This document shows positions 1 to 10,014 of a DNA stretch of 64,000 bases, one piece after another (position 1 is the stretch's first letter; each line of letters begins with the position of its first letter). The stretch comes from Allium sativum (Eukaryota; Streptophyta; Magnoliopsida; Asparagales; Amaryllidaceae), in assembly GCA_030737875.1 (NCBI GenBank), contig CM060912.1:204985231-205049230 (forward strand). The letters run 5' to 3'. A program made the translations under genes and the position numbers. Under the pieces are notes generated by a model, which saw nothing but the letters and a program-made list of their open reading frames with translations, did no database searches and was not told where the DNA came from.

Positions 1-233
1 AACCATTCACCAAAATGCAACATCCATATGATGGTACAACCATTATACATCCATTACTTAAATATGTACACACATTTATATGCAATATGCGGTATGAAGT
101 GACTGAGCCGATCTAGTGCCTAAAGTGTGTGTATATGCATCCACGAGCAACCACTAGCAAACACTTGCATCCACGTGCATCCATCATACATAACATGTCT
201 CAAACACATGTTTCAACCATAGGACTACCCTAT
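1..233 (-). other. 3' untranslated tail of element A
   Basis: This stretch has no coding capacity. It matches, in reverse, the tails of C (27705-27890), G (48910-49060) and F (59835-60070). All contain a run of roughly 10-bp repeats of the type GTGGWTGCNA followed by a conserved TAGGCACTAGATCGGCT-like block. The PPT and 3' LTR should lie just left of position 1. Confidence 0.7.
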
Positions 234-824
234 CTAAAGGTCAAAGATACTGGCGAGAGGACATACTAAAGATAAGATAAGTACAAGGTAAGCGATAAAG
301 GAGAAATTAAAAGACATACCCTCGAAAAGAAAAGGGTATAATGAATGCATCTTCGCTTCCGTCTCCCAAGTAGCGTTGCTCTCATCATCTCCCCATTGCA
401 CTTTGACTAGTTTGACCTCTCGATTCCTCAACTTCTTAGTCTCTGACCCAGGAATGCGCGTAAGATCTCGTCGAATCGTCGAATCACGCTCGATCTCCAC
501 CTCACTAAGCAAGCTCGGCTCTACCACTTCCGCGGTCTCGTGCAAGCACTTCCTCAAATGTGATACATGGAATACGTCGTGTACACCACTAAGTCTCTTG
601 GGCAACTCCACTCTATATGCCATCTGCCCAATCCTTTCCTTAATAGGAAACGGCCCTACGAACCTTGGTGCTAACTTTCCAACGGACCCAAAGCGAACGA
701 CGTTCCGTAATGGAGACACCTTAACAAAGACCATGTCCCCAACATCAAACTGAAGATCTGACCTCCTCTTGTCCGCATAAGATTTCTGTCTATCTTGCGC
801 CGTCTTCATCCTCCTTTGAATCAA
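234..824 (-). pseudogene. Integrase C-terminal domain with chromodomain (element A)
   Basis: This is a 196-codon open segment carrying the C-terminal end of a Ty3/gypsy integrase. Residues 1-30 match the linker after the integrase core (KTAQDRQKSYADKRR). A GPF/Y-type module is seen at about 57-61 (GPFPI), then VFHVSHLRKC at 85-94. A chromodomain-like segment covers about 119-167, with VKVQWG and ATWETEAKMHSLYPFLF. Such chromodomains tether chromovirus integrases to modified heterochromatin. The segment is out of frame with the core because of a 2-nt AG expansion near 840-848, so its first ATG is probably not a real start. The stop at 234 follows about 30 residues of extra hydrophobic tail that I cannot match to the family. 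Confidence 0.85.
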
Positions 825-1495
825 ATCGATCTTTTCCGAGGTCTCTCTCTAATCATATCGGGTCCAAGCAAGATCTTATCTATAGATTCCCACCAACATG
901 TAGGCGAACGACATAGCCGTCCATAAAGAGCCTCGAACGGTGCCATGCCAATACTAGACTGAAAGCTGTTATTATATGCGAACTCTACCAATGGAAGATG
1001 CTCCTCCCATGTACCTCCGAAATCTAAGACACACAACCTCGATAAGTCCTCTAGAATACAATTCACCCTCTCGGTCTGGCCGTCCGTCTGAGCATGATAT
1101 GCGGTGCTCAAACATAAATGAGTCTCTACCGCCTCTTGCAAACTCTTCCAAAATTCGCTAGTGAAGATAGGATCGCGGTCGCTCACTATGCTAGAAGGAA
1201 CACCATGCAAACGAACTATTTCTCGAATGTATACGGAGGCTAACCATGGAGCAGTCCTCTTACTCTTCACGGGAATGAAATGGGCGCTCTTAGTAAGTCT
1301 GTCTACCACGACCCAAATCCCCGTATTACCCTTCCTCGATCTCGGTAATCCGTCAACAAAGTCCATTGAAACGCTTTCCCACTTCCATTGTGGGACCTCC
1401 AATGGGTGAAGCAATCCACCGGGCTTCTTTTGCTCTGCTTTTACTTGTTGGCACACCAAGCATCTAGCGACATACTCAGCCACGTCTTTCTTCAT
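821..1495 (-). pseudogene. Integrase catalytic core (element A)
   Basis: This is the integrase core of a Ty3/gypsy polyprotein, which joins retrotransposon cDNA to host DNA. The zinc-finger cysteines are at 12-15 (CLVC). The catalytic triad is visible: D45 (SMDFVDGLP), D106 (VSDRDPIF) and E142 (DGQTERVN), with 35 residues between the last two as in the D,D-35-E signature. The family-typical block FAYNNSFQSSIGMAPFEALY follows. The core lies in the same frame as the segment ending at 1514, separated by one TGA, so a single nonsense mutation splits the integrase. Downstream it runs into a frameshift near 840. The catalytic residues are intact, so the damage looks recent. Confidence 0.9.
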
Positions 1496-1513
1496 GCCGG
1501 CCCAAAAGTAAAC

Positions 1514-2008
1514 TCATCTCATGTCCATGTACATCTTGTCCCCGTCGGGATGAATGGTCATCTTCGAACGATGTGCATCATCAAGAATGGTCTTCCTTAG
1601 ATTCTCGTCCCGTGGTACACAAAGTCTACCGTCCCTACGTAACCAACCCTTATCATCTAGGGTATACCTACGGAGATGGCTCGATGACTGCCCTCCTTTG
1701 AGATTTTCTACTAACTCAACTAACTGTGGGTCGCCTCGCTGTGCCTCGCCAATCCGTCCCAAAAGCGTAGGTCTAACCTCTAAGGATGCTAGCAAACTGG
1801 GTACAAAATCAATGGATGGTCTAAAGTCAAAGGTAGAGGTAAACTCTATGCTACTTCGCTCGACAAACAAAGGATTCCATGTCAACTTGTTCCTACTCAA
1901 AGCATCCGCCACAACGTTACCCTTGTCAGGGGTATATGCTATCTCGAAATCGTAGGACGCCAAGAACTCTATCCACCATAACCAATCACCCTTCCCTAGA
2001 GACCACAT
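1514..2008 (-). pseudogene. RNase H C-terminal tail and integrase zinc-binding region (element A)
   Basis: This open segment starts just after a deletion. The first residues (MWSLGKG) are an out-of-frame reading of RT sequence and are not a real start. Residues about 12-40 (WIEFLASYDFEIAYTPDKG, then NVVADALSR) are the end of the gypsy RNase H domain. The remainder is the integrase N-terminal region, including AHRSKMTIHP, which supplies the histidines of the H2C2 finger; the cysteines lie beyond the TGA in the next segment. The RNase H catalytic residues are missing, so this polyprotein could not complete reverse transcription. Confidence 0.8.
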
Positions 2009-2546
2009 GCCCTAAAATCCTCACTTCTTTCCTCCAAAAATGGTATTTTGGAGAACTTAGCTTTAAGCTGGTGCACTTGTAGGGTCCTTAAGCTTTCCCT
2101 AAGATGTAGGGCATGCTCTTCTCTTCTTCTAGAGAAAACTAGGATATTATCCCATGCAAAATCCTCACAACTATCCGTCTCTCACGCAGACCATCCTAGT
2201 CGAACTCGACATCCCCCAAGTGCAAGCCCCAAAGGCCTAAACCAATATCAGACAAACACCCAAGGGATACCTCCTTCGAATTCAGACGACCTACGTGAGA
2301 CAATACTATTAAGACGGTCAACCAATTGAGCACTTGACCGACTCTGGCTGTATTTGCCAGTCTTGCTCCAAAACCACCGCTGATTACATAACTGGCTTTG
2401 CTTAATCTATTAAGCACATACGAAAACTTATTTCGCGCCTCTGGGTAAACCCCGCACTTTATCAAAGACGTCTCCATACTCACAGACCACACAAACAGAT
2501 TCCCAATCATCGTTGGATGCACCAGAAGATTCTAGGAAGCTAAGCA
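2009..2546 (-). pseudogene. Rearranged reverse transcriptase fragments (element A)
   Basis: No long reading frame remains. Two RT pieces can be read in translation. Around 2540-2450 is the N-terminal motif EYGDVFDKVRGLPRG. Around 2155-2010 is the segment after the catalytic loop (NILVFSRRREEHALHLRE, then a thumb-like part ending HVVSREG). At the active-site loop the reading is GDN, so the second catalytic aspartate appears to be replaced. Between these pieces, about 2160-2440, is sequence that does not read as RT. It includes a block (2225-2262) matching a non-coding motif also found at 27561, 48751 and 53487. The junction at about 2008 joins RT directly to late RNase H. At least two internal deletions or exchanges are needed to explain this. 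Confidence 0.7.
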
Positions 2547-3872
2547 TCACTGAACCCCTAGGGTCGCAAGAAATATGAGGGTCTTTCCGAAACGAATCAA
2601 TAGTCTAACTACCCTCCTTTCACAATTAAGGATGGCACCCCGCCTGGCTAGCCAATCCACCCCTAGAATCAAACTATAGCCCGTGAAACCTAGGACAAAG
2701 GCGTTGCATTCAAATCCAACGCCCAAGATAGACACTCTCAAATCCCGACAAACCCTTGAAGGATGATCCGAACCACCAACAGGATTTGAGACTACTAAGG
2801 GATCAGTAACAAGACTAGTATCTAGGTGTAGTGTTTCAACTAATGATGTAGAGATAAACGAATGCGATGCGCCAGAATCGAATAATGTACGGACATGATG
2901 ATCAAACAGAAAAACTAAACTTTCAACAGAAATTGCTCTACCTCGTACTTGCAGCGGTGGGACCACGAGAGCCTGAACTTGTCCCCTTGCCTGCTCCGGT
3001 GCCATAAGAGCTTGCACCTGTCCTCCCGAGGTAGACCCTACCCTCTGCCCTTTCTTTGGGCAGTCCTTAATAAGATGTCCCGCTTCGCCACAGTGGAAAC
3101 AACCAGTCTTCTTTTTCTTCCTACAATCTTTACTTAGATGGCCTGGCGTCCCACAGTTAAAGCATTTCTTCTTCCCCTTAGCATTGTTGATTTTGCCACC
3201 TTTCTTCTCGGGTGCCTTACTAGCATTGGCGCCCTTCTCCTCTTCACGCATGAGCGCCATGTCAACTAGTCTCTCGAAGGTAGCCCCCATGGGAATGTGG
3301 GTCATAGCTAACCCATGAAGCGACTCGTTTAAACCCTTAACAAATCTTAGAGCCTTCTTTTCTGGAGTATTCACCAAGTCTAAGACAAACCTTTCCAATT
3401 GGTTGAATTTGTTGACGTACTCTTTTACCGATAGATCCCCTTGCTTTAGCGCCAAAAACCTTTCCATGTATAGATTCTCTTCAGCTCGCGAGAGATACTT
3501 CGCCTCAAACCTTTGCCTAAAATATGGCCACGTATCGACTGGACGTCCCCTATTAGTGACCTCCCACCAAAACGAGGCCTCATCCTTCATTAGCCAAGCA
3601 GCTAGCTGGACTTTTCTTCCATCATCCACTTCAAAAATTCCAAACAATTCTTCCACCTCCTTTAGCCAGTTACGAGCTTCAACAAATGTCTCCGTCCCGT
3701 GAAAAGGTTTCCCATCCATTGCTCTAAATTCCTTACATATCTTTGCAAAATTATCGACACGAGGAGGAGGAGGAGCATTGGCTGGACCTGCGGTGGCGGC
3801 CCTAGCCTCGAGATATTGACGAAACCAGCCGGGTACATGAACACCCTCTGGTATCTCAGATGCTTTAGACAT
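2547..3872 (-). CDS. Gag-protease polyprotein (element A)
   Basis: This is a 441-codon open frame with its ATG at 3872, about 190 nt after the primer site. Residues about 50-215 are a Retrotrans_gag domain (RFEAKYLSRAE, LKQGDLSVKEYVNKFNQLER). Two CCHC zinc knuckles follow, at 237-250 (CFNCGTPGHLSKDC) and 258-271 (CFHCGEAGHLIKDC); they bind element RNA. The aspartic protease has DSGAS at 332-336 and ILGVDWL at 402-408. The start is supported by the nearly identical N-terminus of the gag in element C (MS[KE]ASEIPEGVHVPGWF). In intact chromoviruses the frame would continue into RT; here it ends soon after the protease, so RT was lost or shifted. The gag and protease parts themselves look undamaged. 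Confidence 0.9.
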   Translation of the reverse strand: MSKASEIPEGVHVPGWFRQYLEARAATAGPANAPPPPRVDNFAKICKEFRAMDGKPFHGTETFVEARNWLKEVEELFGIFEVDDGRKVQLAAWLMKDEASFWWEVTNRGRPVDTWPYFRQRFEAKYLSRAEENLYMERFLALKQGDLSVKEYVNKFNQLERFVLDLVNTPEKKALRFVKGLNESLHGLAMTHIPMGATFERLVDMALMREEEKGANASKAPEKKGGKINNAKGKKKCFNCGTPGHLSKDCRKKKKTGCFHCGEAGHLIKDCPKKGQRVGSTSGGQVQALMAPEQARGQVQALVVPPLQVRGRAISVESLVFLFDHHVRTLFDSGASHSFISTSLVETLHLDTSLVTDPLVVSNPVGGSDHPSRVCRDLRVSILGVGFECNAFVLGFTGYSLILGVDWLARRGAILNCERRVVRLLIRFGKTLIFLATLGVQ

Positions 3873-4065
3873 GCTGAAACGAAAAAGGAAAGATTCAATA
3901 CAAAAAGGACTAAGGAAAGATATATGGCTCTTGGGGTTATGCTTTCTAAAGTATACTTTTCTCTTGAAAATACTTTCCTTAAAACGTACTTTTGAAGGTA
4001 CTTCTTTATAAAAATTGTTTTGAAAAATAGTTTTTCAAATATTCATATCTGTTCCGGTAACTTCA

Positions 4066-4077
4066 GCTCTGATACCA
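4066..4077 (-). other. Primer binding site, tRNA-iMet (element A)
   Basis: The + strand GCTCTGATACCA is the complement of TGGTATCAGAGC, the usual plant retrotransposon priming site for initiator methionine tRNA. It lies 2 nt inside the LTR boundary at 4080 and fixes the element's orientation as minus. Confidence 0.9.
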
Positions 4078-5392
4078 CGTGTAACACCCCACTTCCATTA
4101 ATGTCACTCACAAAGGGAATGCATTAACTTCCATGGAGCATTTTAAGTGAATATAGAACAGAAAATCACAACAAGACAGATATAAAGCAGTACTTGAAAA
4201 TTTAAAACTTTATTTATTGCAGCAGAAGGTAAATATGTTTGGTTACATCATCAAAACAAAAAACCAAAGTCAAGTACATCATATCCATCTTGATAAAACA
4301 AAGTACATAAACTGAAAGACATAATCCCCAACATCAAAATAGCCATAAATAAAGAGAAGATGAACTTTACTTCAGCAATCCAAGCAATCTTCTAAAAGCA
4401 GTCCAGAATCAAGCTCCACTGGTGCTAGTTCCAACCTGAGCACCTTGGGGGGGGGAAGGAAAGAGATGGAAAAAGGGGGTCAGACATAAAGTCTGGCGAG
4501 TGCGATAATTCTAACAATATAATTAACAAAGTAACTAGGCTAAGGCATAAGTTGGAAAATAAGGAAATAATCATGAACCATTGAGTATGGCAGAGTAAAC
4601 AAGGAAACAAGATGAACAACGATATCATTTAAGCGCACCTAAACCCACTAAGATTATTTACTAAACTACACCAAGATAATTGCTATAATGCACCGCCACT
4701 AGTATACTGCACCACCACTAGTCACCCTAAGGTTGATCCCGCCTACAGACTTAATAATGATATTGGTAGTTTCGTGCACCCCTAGCTGCCTTCATAGGTG
4801 TCATCTGCCCCTATCTCCATTAGGTGTACCCACTACCCCCAAGTGATCGGCTCCCTGACTCGTAGATACCCGTGCTGGCCCCATAGTGGGGTGTATCACT
4901 CCCCAAAGTGGCAACCCGATACCACCAAGAATGCACGGCTTATACCTACACGATGTAACAACGTCTTACCTACCAGCCCGGGTCCACACACGCATATGAA
5001 CCCGTTGGACTTGTGTTGCCACCGCTAACCCGGTTTGGCCTCTTACAGTCAAGCCCAGTATGCGTGTCCCGTCCTCGACTTGGGTCGAGTCCACAAAGAT
5101 ACGTATGGGTTACTGGTTGAAACGGGCCCCTATTACTTGACACAAGCTATCCACCTAAGCTTGGTCCTCTCTAATACATCCCACTTAACCCACTTCTTAT
5201 TCATGTTTCAATTACATGTTTCAATTTTGGTTAAGTGTTTCTAATCATATTTCCAAATGCCACCAAAGGCACCTACTAGATTCCACATGCCACCCAAGGC
5301 ACCCACTTAACCCCCTCATGTCCCACTACATGCTTACCTGGTCAAGTGTTTCTTAATTCATTAAGACCGTAACCTCATAAAGACCTCTCACA

Positions 5393-5463
5393 TTAGACTG
5401 GCATTTGTGGAAGCAGGATTTGCCGGGCGGGTCCGGGCAGTCTTATACCACAAAAGAGCCTAA
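5393..5463 (-). ncRNA. LTR hairpin, copy 2 in transcript order (element A)
   Basis: On the minus strand the inner arms TTTGTGG and CCACAAA pair around the invariant GC-rich core (CTGCCCGGACCCGCCCGGC). The outer arms TTAGGC and GTCTAA pair less well here. It is homologous to the structures in C, F and G. Confidence 0.6.
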
Positions 5464-5516
5464 CCTCGTGTCTTTACAATTGTTACGTATTTAGTTTATG
5501 CCTAAGACCTCTCACA

Positions 5517-5587
5517 TTAGACTGACATTTGTGGCAGCTGGATTTGCCGGGCGGGTCCGGGCAGTCTTACACCACGAAAGAGCCTAA
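5517..5587 (-). ncRNA. LTR hairpin, copy 1 in transcript order (element A)
   Basis: This is a second copy about 124 bp from the first, with the same GCCCGGACCCGCCCGG core and CACGAGGTTAG upstream context. The inner arm has one interruption (TTTCGTGG against CCACAAA). The duplication itself is conserved in every related LTR in the window. Confidence 0.55.
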
Positions 5588-5984
5588 CCTCGTGTCTTAG
5601 ACGATTAATTAATCATTCCCCAATTTGAATTACTTTCCCTATTCAAATTATCAATCAATTCCAAATTTAACGATGTCCATAATTGACTCAATTATGTCCA
5701 TCCATTTATGGTATGTAAAATCATACCAATTTTCACCACAATTATATTTTATGCCTTTTAAGGCATTTATGCCAATTAAACCTTTTTAATATTATCCCCT
5801 TTTCCCCACGTAGTACGTTTGTTCGTTTAACGTAAAAATATATGTTAGACTCGAATAGTCTAACTCATGGAATAAAAGAAAACATCACAATATATACACA
5901 TAATTAAAACATAGATCTAACATAGGGGTGAACTTGCATATGTGAATGATATTTTACATCTAAAACTTACATAGGCCAAAATTA

Positions 5985-6187
5985 CAACTTGCATAAACAA
6001 CATATGTCATGGATCCAATCTAAAGGTGTGAACTTGATGAGATAATGGCCACAAACTTGCATAAACAACATATGTCATGGATCCAAATCTAAAGGTGTGA
6101 ACTTGATGAGATAATGTCCACAAACTTGCATAAACAACATATGTCATAAATCTATGTCTAAAGGTGTAAACTTGCGTAGGTAATAAC
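5985..6187 (-). repeat. Three-copy tandem repeat of about 68 bp in LTR of A
   Basis: Three adjacent copies begin CAAACTTGCATAAACAACAT at about 5985, 6052 and 6120. The first two are almost identical and the third is diverged. F has a comparable but shorter-unit array in the same LTR zone. Confidence 0.9.
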
Positions 6188-6886
6188 ATAACATGATTCA
6201 TATCCAACTCATAAACTCACATATGTGATTTATACATCGCAACAATGGTGTAAACTAGTATCTAACATGTAAAGTATCATGTAGAATTTAGCATATGTCA
6301 TAGCCTAACTTTCAATTAAATTTTCACATAAACTAGGTGCCATAGCCATGTAAGGTCACATATAATTCTACCCAAACTTGTATATGGTTCATGTTTGAAT
6401 CAACATCTAAACTTTCCTACATATGATTTATCATATGAATCAACTAACATATTAAACATGATGATTTGATTGTATATAAGATTACAACATGAATGATAGC
6501 AACATAACTTTACATCATAAATGATAGCATCACAACATAACATCATAGAGATTTCAATCACAATCCTACAACATAATTACAACATGAAATCAATACTTCA
6601 TATCACATCCATACAATCCGCATTATAACTTAATCTAATTAAATTACTAATTATCTTGTTAAAACTATCGAACTCACAACTCAAAAGCAGTCTTGAGTTC
6701 TGAATTCTGATTTCTAGAGTTGAATTAGCCTCCTTTGAAGAAGATTTGCTGTTAGGGTTGAGTAGTTCTGATTTGATTGATGTTCTTCCTCTTTAATTTG
6801 GTGGCGGCTGCTCTAGGGTTCAAGACAACAGCATGACGGCCATAGTTTCAATTTTAATTCTGATTTAGGGTTTGAGTCTATGGGTC

Positions 6887-6895
6887 TTTTTATAT
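6887..6895 (-). promoter_or_regulatory. TATA box of LTR A
   Basis: The minus strand reads TATATAAAA, about 440 bp from the LTR start and downstream of the U3 palindromes. Its relative position matches the TATA boxes in C, F and G. Confidence 0.6.
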
Positions 6896-7062
6896 AATTT
6901 TGAATTAATTTAAGCCATCGGATGATCTTAGGGTTAATCAAAACCATTCGGTCATGATAGGATGATGAGTCAGCCCTAATGACTCAGCAAGGAGTCAGAA
7001 AGGACTCAACAACACGGGTCAGCCTGAACCAGAAAGCTGTGCAGGCTTTTGCCTCGGCCTGG

Positions 7063-7125
7063 GCGCACTTGGCAGGTGCGCCAGTGTTAATTTGTACTGG
7101 CGCACTTCCCAAGTGCGCCAGTGCA
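7063..7125. repeat. U3 palindrome cluster of LTR A (GGCGCACTT type)
   Basis: Several copies of TGGCGCACTT and its complement AAGTGCGCCA occur in both orientations about 206-268 bp from the LTR start. The same position in C, F and G holds an unrelated palindrome family built on GGTCGACC. Confidence 0.75.
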
Positions 7126-7331
7126 ATCTCTTTTTTTTCTACTCTGGCACCAAACTTCGTTCGTCCATAACTCCTTCATCCAGTACTCGTTTCCCGCAAA
7201 CTCAGACTCTATCTCAACCAGAATTCCGAGACGAACACAATGGCGCAACCCAATCCCCATAATTCTGACGTCTGAGATTAGTTATTCTTTAATTTAGTTA
7301 ATTCGATTATTCAAAAATTCGGGGTGTTACA

Positions 7332-10014
7332 GATATGGATTTCAACGGTGTTCAAAACCAAAGGTGAGTGATTAAACCCACTCACATCTAACTAAAATAT
7401 TTGATTGTTAGTTAAATTGAATTCATGTTATGATATGATTGTTTTGGTTACCGTTTGACTGTTTAAATTTATTATTTACGTCAAAATTTGCATAGACTGT
7501 ATAATTTAATTTAATTGCTGATATAAAATGTGCAGTTAGAATTTAATTTCTGTTCAAAAACCTCATATCTAATGATTAGTAAATTGATGTCACATTGAGC
7601 TGTTTAGATATAGTGATTTTGATTGATGTCGTGGAACGATATATTTAATATATTAATACGTAATTCATCTTGTTATCGGTATTTGTTTATATATGTAGTG
7701 ATTTTGTTGATTAATCCCAACCATTACTCTCGATATTACGGGCATCAAATAAACCCGGGATTAATCATTAAAAAAATGAATTAAGAACGTGGGTTGAAAT
7801 GATAAATACCTATGACCCTGATTTAGATTGAAATGACATATATCCTTTCACCTAAATATTAAAATTAAATTTTAAGTATTACTTGGCCATAGGATAGAAA
7901 ATTATGTACGGACACCGGTTGGTTAAATAAAAATTGTTCTTAACCTTGAATTTTGAAATTTTGTTTAAAGACAAATAAATGATATTATCAATTTAATTTC
8001 TTTAAATTTGAACTTTAAGCCTTGAAATCAAAATTTTAAAATTTTAAGGAATTTGTATATGTGAATAATTGAATTTGAAACTGAATTGAATATAAATAAA
8101 AATTTATCGAAATTGAATCTTTGATATTTACTTTAAATTAACTTGATTTATAGTAATAATTGAACTGTGAACTCGAAATTTTATAAGTGAATTATTCAAA
8201 GTGAGAATTATAATTGAAATTCATTTATTTGAATCGAATTATTAAATCGTATTATTTGAAATCCAACCGTTGAACCGAATTATTAAATCGTATTATTTGA
8301 AATTGAACTATTGAATCGAATTATTAAATCGTATTATTTGAAATCGAATTGTTGAATCGAACTGAAAGATAAATGGGAAGTTAAATCCTTTTGAGTTAAG
8401 ATACCGAAATTTAGTCGATTGATTTGAAACTGAAATATGATTTCCTGTTGGTTAAATTTTTAAGAAATGATTCTAATTCCAACTATAGTATTTTTAAACC
8501 ATTCTATAAACTATTTTATTTTTATAATAATAATTTTTTTATAGACAATTTGCCTTATAACTATTTTTATTTTATCATTTATTTTAAATTAACTATTTTA
8601 ATATTTAACTATTTATTTTATAAACTATTTTAATATTTTACTTGTAAATTTTACTAAATCTGAAATTCTATTTTTAAATACAAATTATTTATTTTCAAAC
8701 TATTTATATTATATATTTAAACCATTTTCAAAAAAAATATTTTAAATTATTTTAAAGTTGGAATTGTTTCAAGATTTTAAATTAGTTAAAATGTAGATTT
8801 TATGATGAATAATATTCTCTCTTAAATATTGAAATGATTTTTATGAAAAGTTGATACTTAGATATGAATTACGAACCCCTTTGAAATGTAAAAGATGAAA
8901 AATGTAAACGATTGGTTGTTAAAGAGACTGGGATCGGATATTGTCATACTCTCTGCCAATATCGAAAACCACTTTAACAACTGTGTACGCGGTGGAGTTC
9001 CAGAACGAAGTAGGTTGATTTAGAGGCGATTACTGGATTTGAAGAAAGAGAAACGATAATGGATATCCTTGACCTTCGGGTCATAATTAAAATGACTAAA
9101 ATAGGGCTATGTCGTGACCAAGTGGGGTTAGCTACCTCCATCGGTAACACTTCTTCCTTTATTACCATAGTCCCTCGGCTTGATTGATTTGATTTGATGT
9201 GCATCCGTGATTTGGGAATGTTGTCCGAGGTGGGCGGTAGTCGCGGTTATGCGTTACCACCAGTCTGGGCATGCAACTAGTATATTCATACTCTGGGCAT
9301 TCCTCATGTGCCTTGTCATATTATCCTGATCGAGCCCTGTACGATTTTGATTTAACGTTGTCGTATCACAGTGCATCCCTATGCGCCGACGTACTGGTGT
9401 GTAATATGCAAACTATACGACAACGGTGTAAATGGTGTAAGGGTAATAATGGTAATCTCGCTTACACTATTTTAATATTTTATATTTAAACATAGTCACT
9501 ATTATAATAGCGTATTCTATTATATAGTATCTAGTTTGACGGATCCTTAATAGATGGAATTTCCCGTAACACCTCTTAAGTTATTGCACTCATATTATCA
9601 CACAAAATAGATTTAACTAATATGAGAATATTATTGTTCTGATCCGAGTGTTTTTGTCTTTTCATTTATGCTCAAGTCAGCCTGAGTTTTTAGTTATTGA
9701 AGATGACGTTATGAAGATGAAGATGGAGCTTGCCAGAAGTATTATTATTTATTTCCACCGAAAACATTGGTATGTTTATTATGGTTAACTCTGATAATTG
9801 TCGTAAAATATAATCAAGTGTATGTTTTAACAGCTTCATGAACTGTTATTTAATTATTATATTTTGTCCTTCCATTGTGAGATTCTGTGTTTGTTTTTTT
9901 TCTTATATTCTTTTCTTATATATAAATCCTAATAATTATTCGTATTTTTGATTTGTTTATGTCGGCATTGAGGATCATTGTCGATTTGAACGGTCAAAAA
10001 TCTCGAATGTTACA
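7332..10014 (+). mobile_element. Element E: 3' part of a giant LTR, interrupted by A
   Basis: This is AT-rich sequence with no coding capacity. Its 3' end resembles, in order, the ends of solo LTR D and the LTRs of B: a TCTGATAA...CTGTTAT block, TATATTTTGTCCTTCC...GTGAGRTTC, and a terminal TGTTACA. It also has the AAAG/GTGAGT block near 7369 seen in D and B. The terminus at 10014 abuts sequence that continues the left LTR of B, so E was inserted into B; AGCAA (10015-10019) would be the target duplication. The 5' half of E lies left of A and outside the window. I cannot tell whether E is a solo LTR or part of a full element. Confidence 0.6.

Larger units (their letters stand above)
1..7331 (-). 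mobile_element. Element A: degraded Ty3/gypsy (Tekay-like chromovirus), 3' LTR off the left edge
   Basis: On the minus strand, reading right to left, the order is: 5' LTR (7331-4080), tRNA-iMet primer site (4077-4066), gag-protease (3872-2547), RT fragments (2546-2009), RNase H tail and integrase zinc region (2008-1514), integrase core (1495-821), integrase C-terminus with chromodomain (824-234), and the 3' untranslated tail to the window edge. This order (protease, RT, RNase H, integrase, chromodomain) is that of plant chromoviruses. The element is dead: most of RT and RNase H is deleted, the integrase has one in-frame TGA, and a 2-nt insertion shifts frame before the C-terminal domain. It was inserted into giant LTR E; GATAT at 7332-7336 is the right copy of the target duplication, and the left copy is outside the window. 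Confidence 0.9.
4080..7331 (-). repeat. 5' LTR of element A (3252 bp)
   Basis: The LTR is bounded by perfect 11-bp inverted termini TGTAACACCCC (4080-4090) and GGGGTGTTACA (7321-7331). On the minus strand it contains a GC-rich palindrome cluster (7063-7125), a TATA box (6887-6895), a three-copy tandem repeat (5985-6187), two copies of the LTR hairpin (5393-5463 and 5517-5587), a poly-C/AG tract near 4444-4455, and an AATAAA-type signal near 4205. No open frame here has recognisable coding content. Confidence 0.9.

Noticed and set aside
4425..5244. Several 60-76 codon frames in LTR A
   Set aside because: All lie inside the LTR with no conserved counterpart in C, F or G.
7332..10014. Interpretation of this stretch as host intergenic DNA
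   Set aside because: It ends in TGTTACA exactly where B's LTR resumes, and its 3' blocks parallel those of D and B, so LTR sequence is the better explanation, though with moderate confidence.
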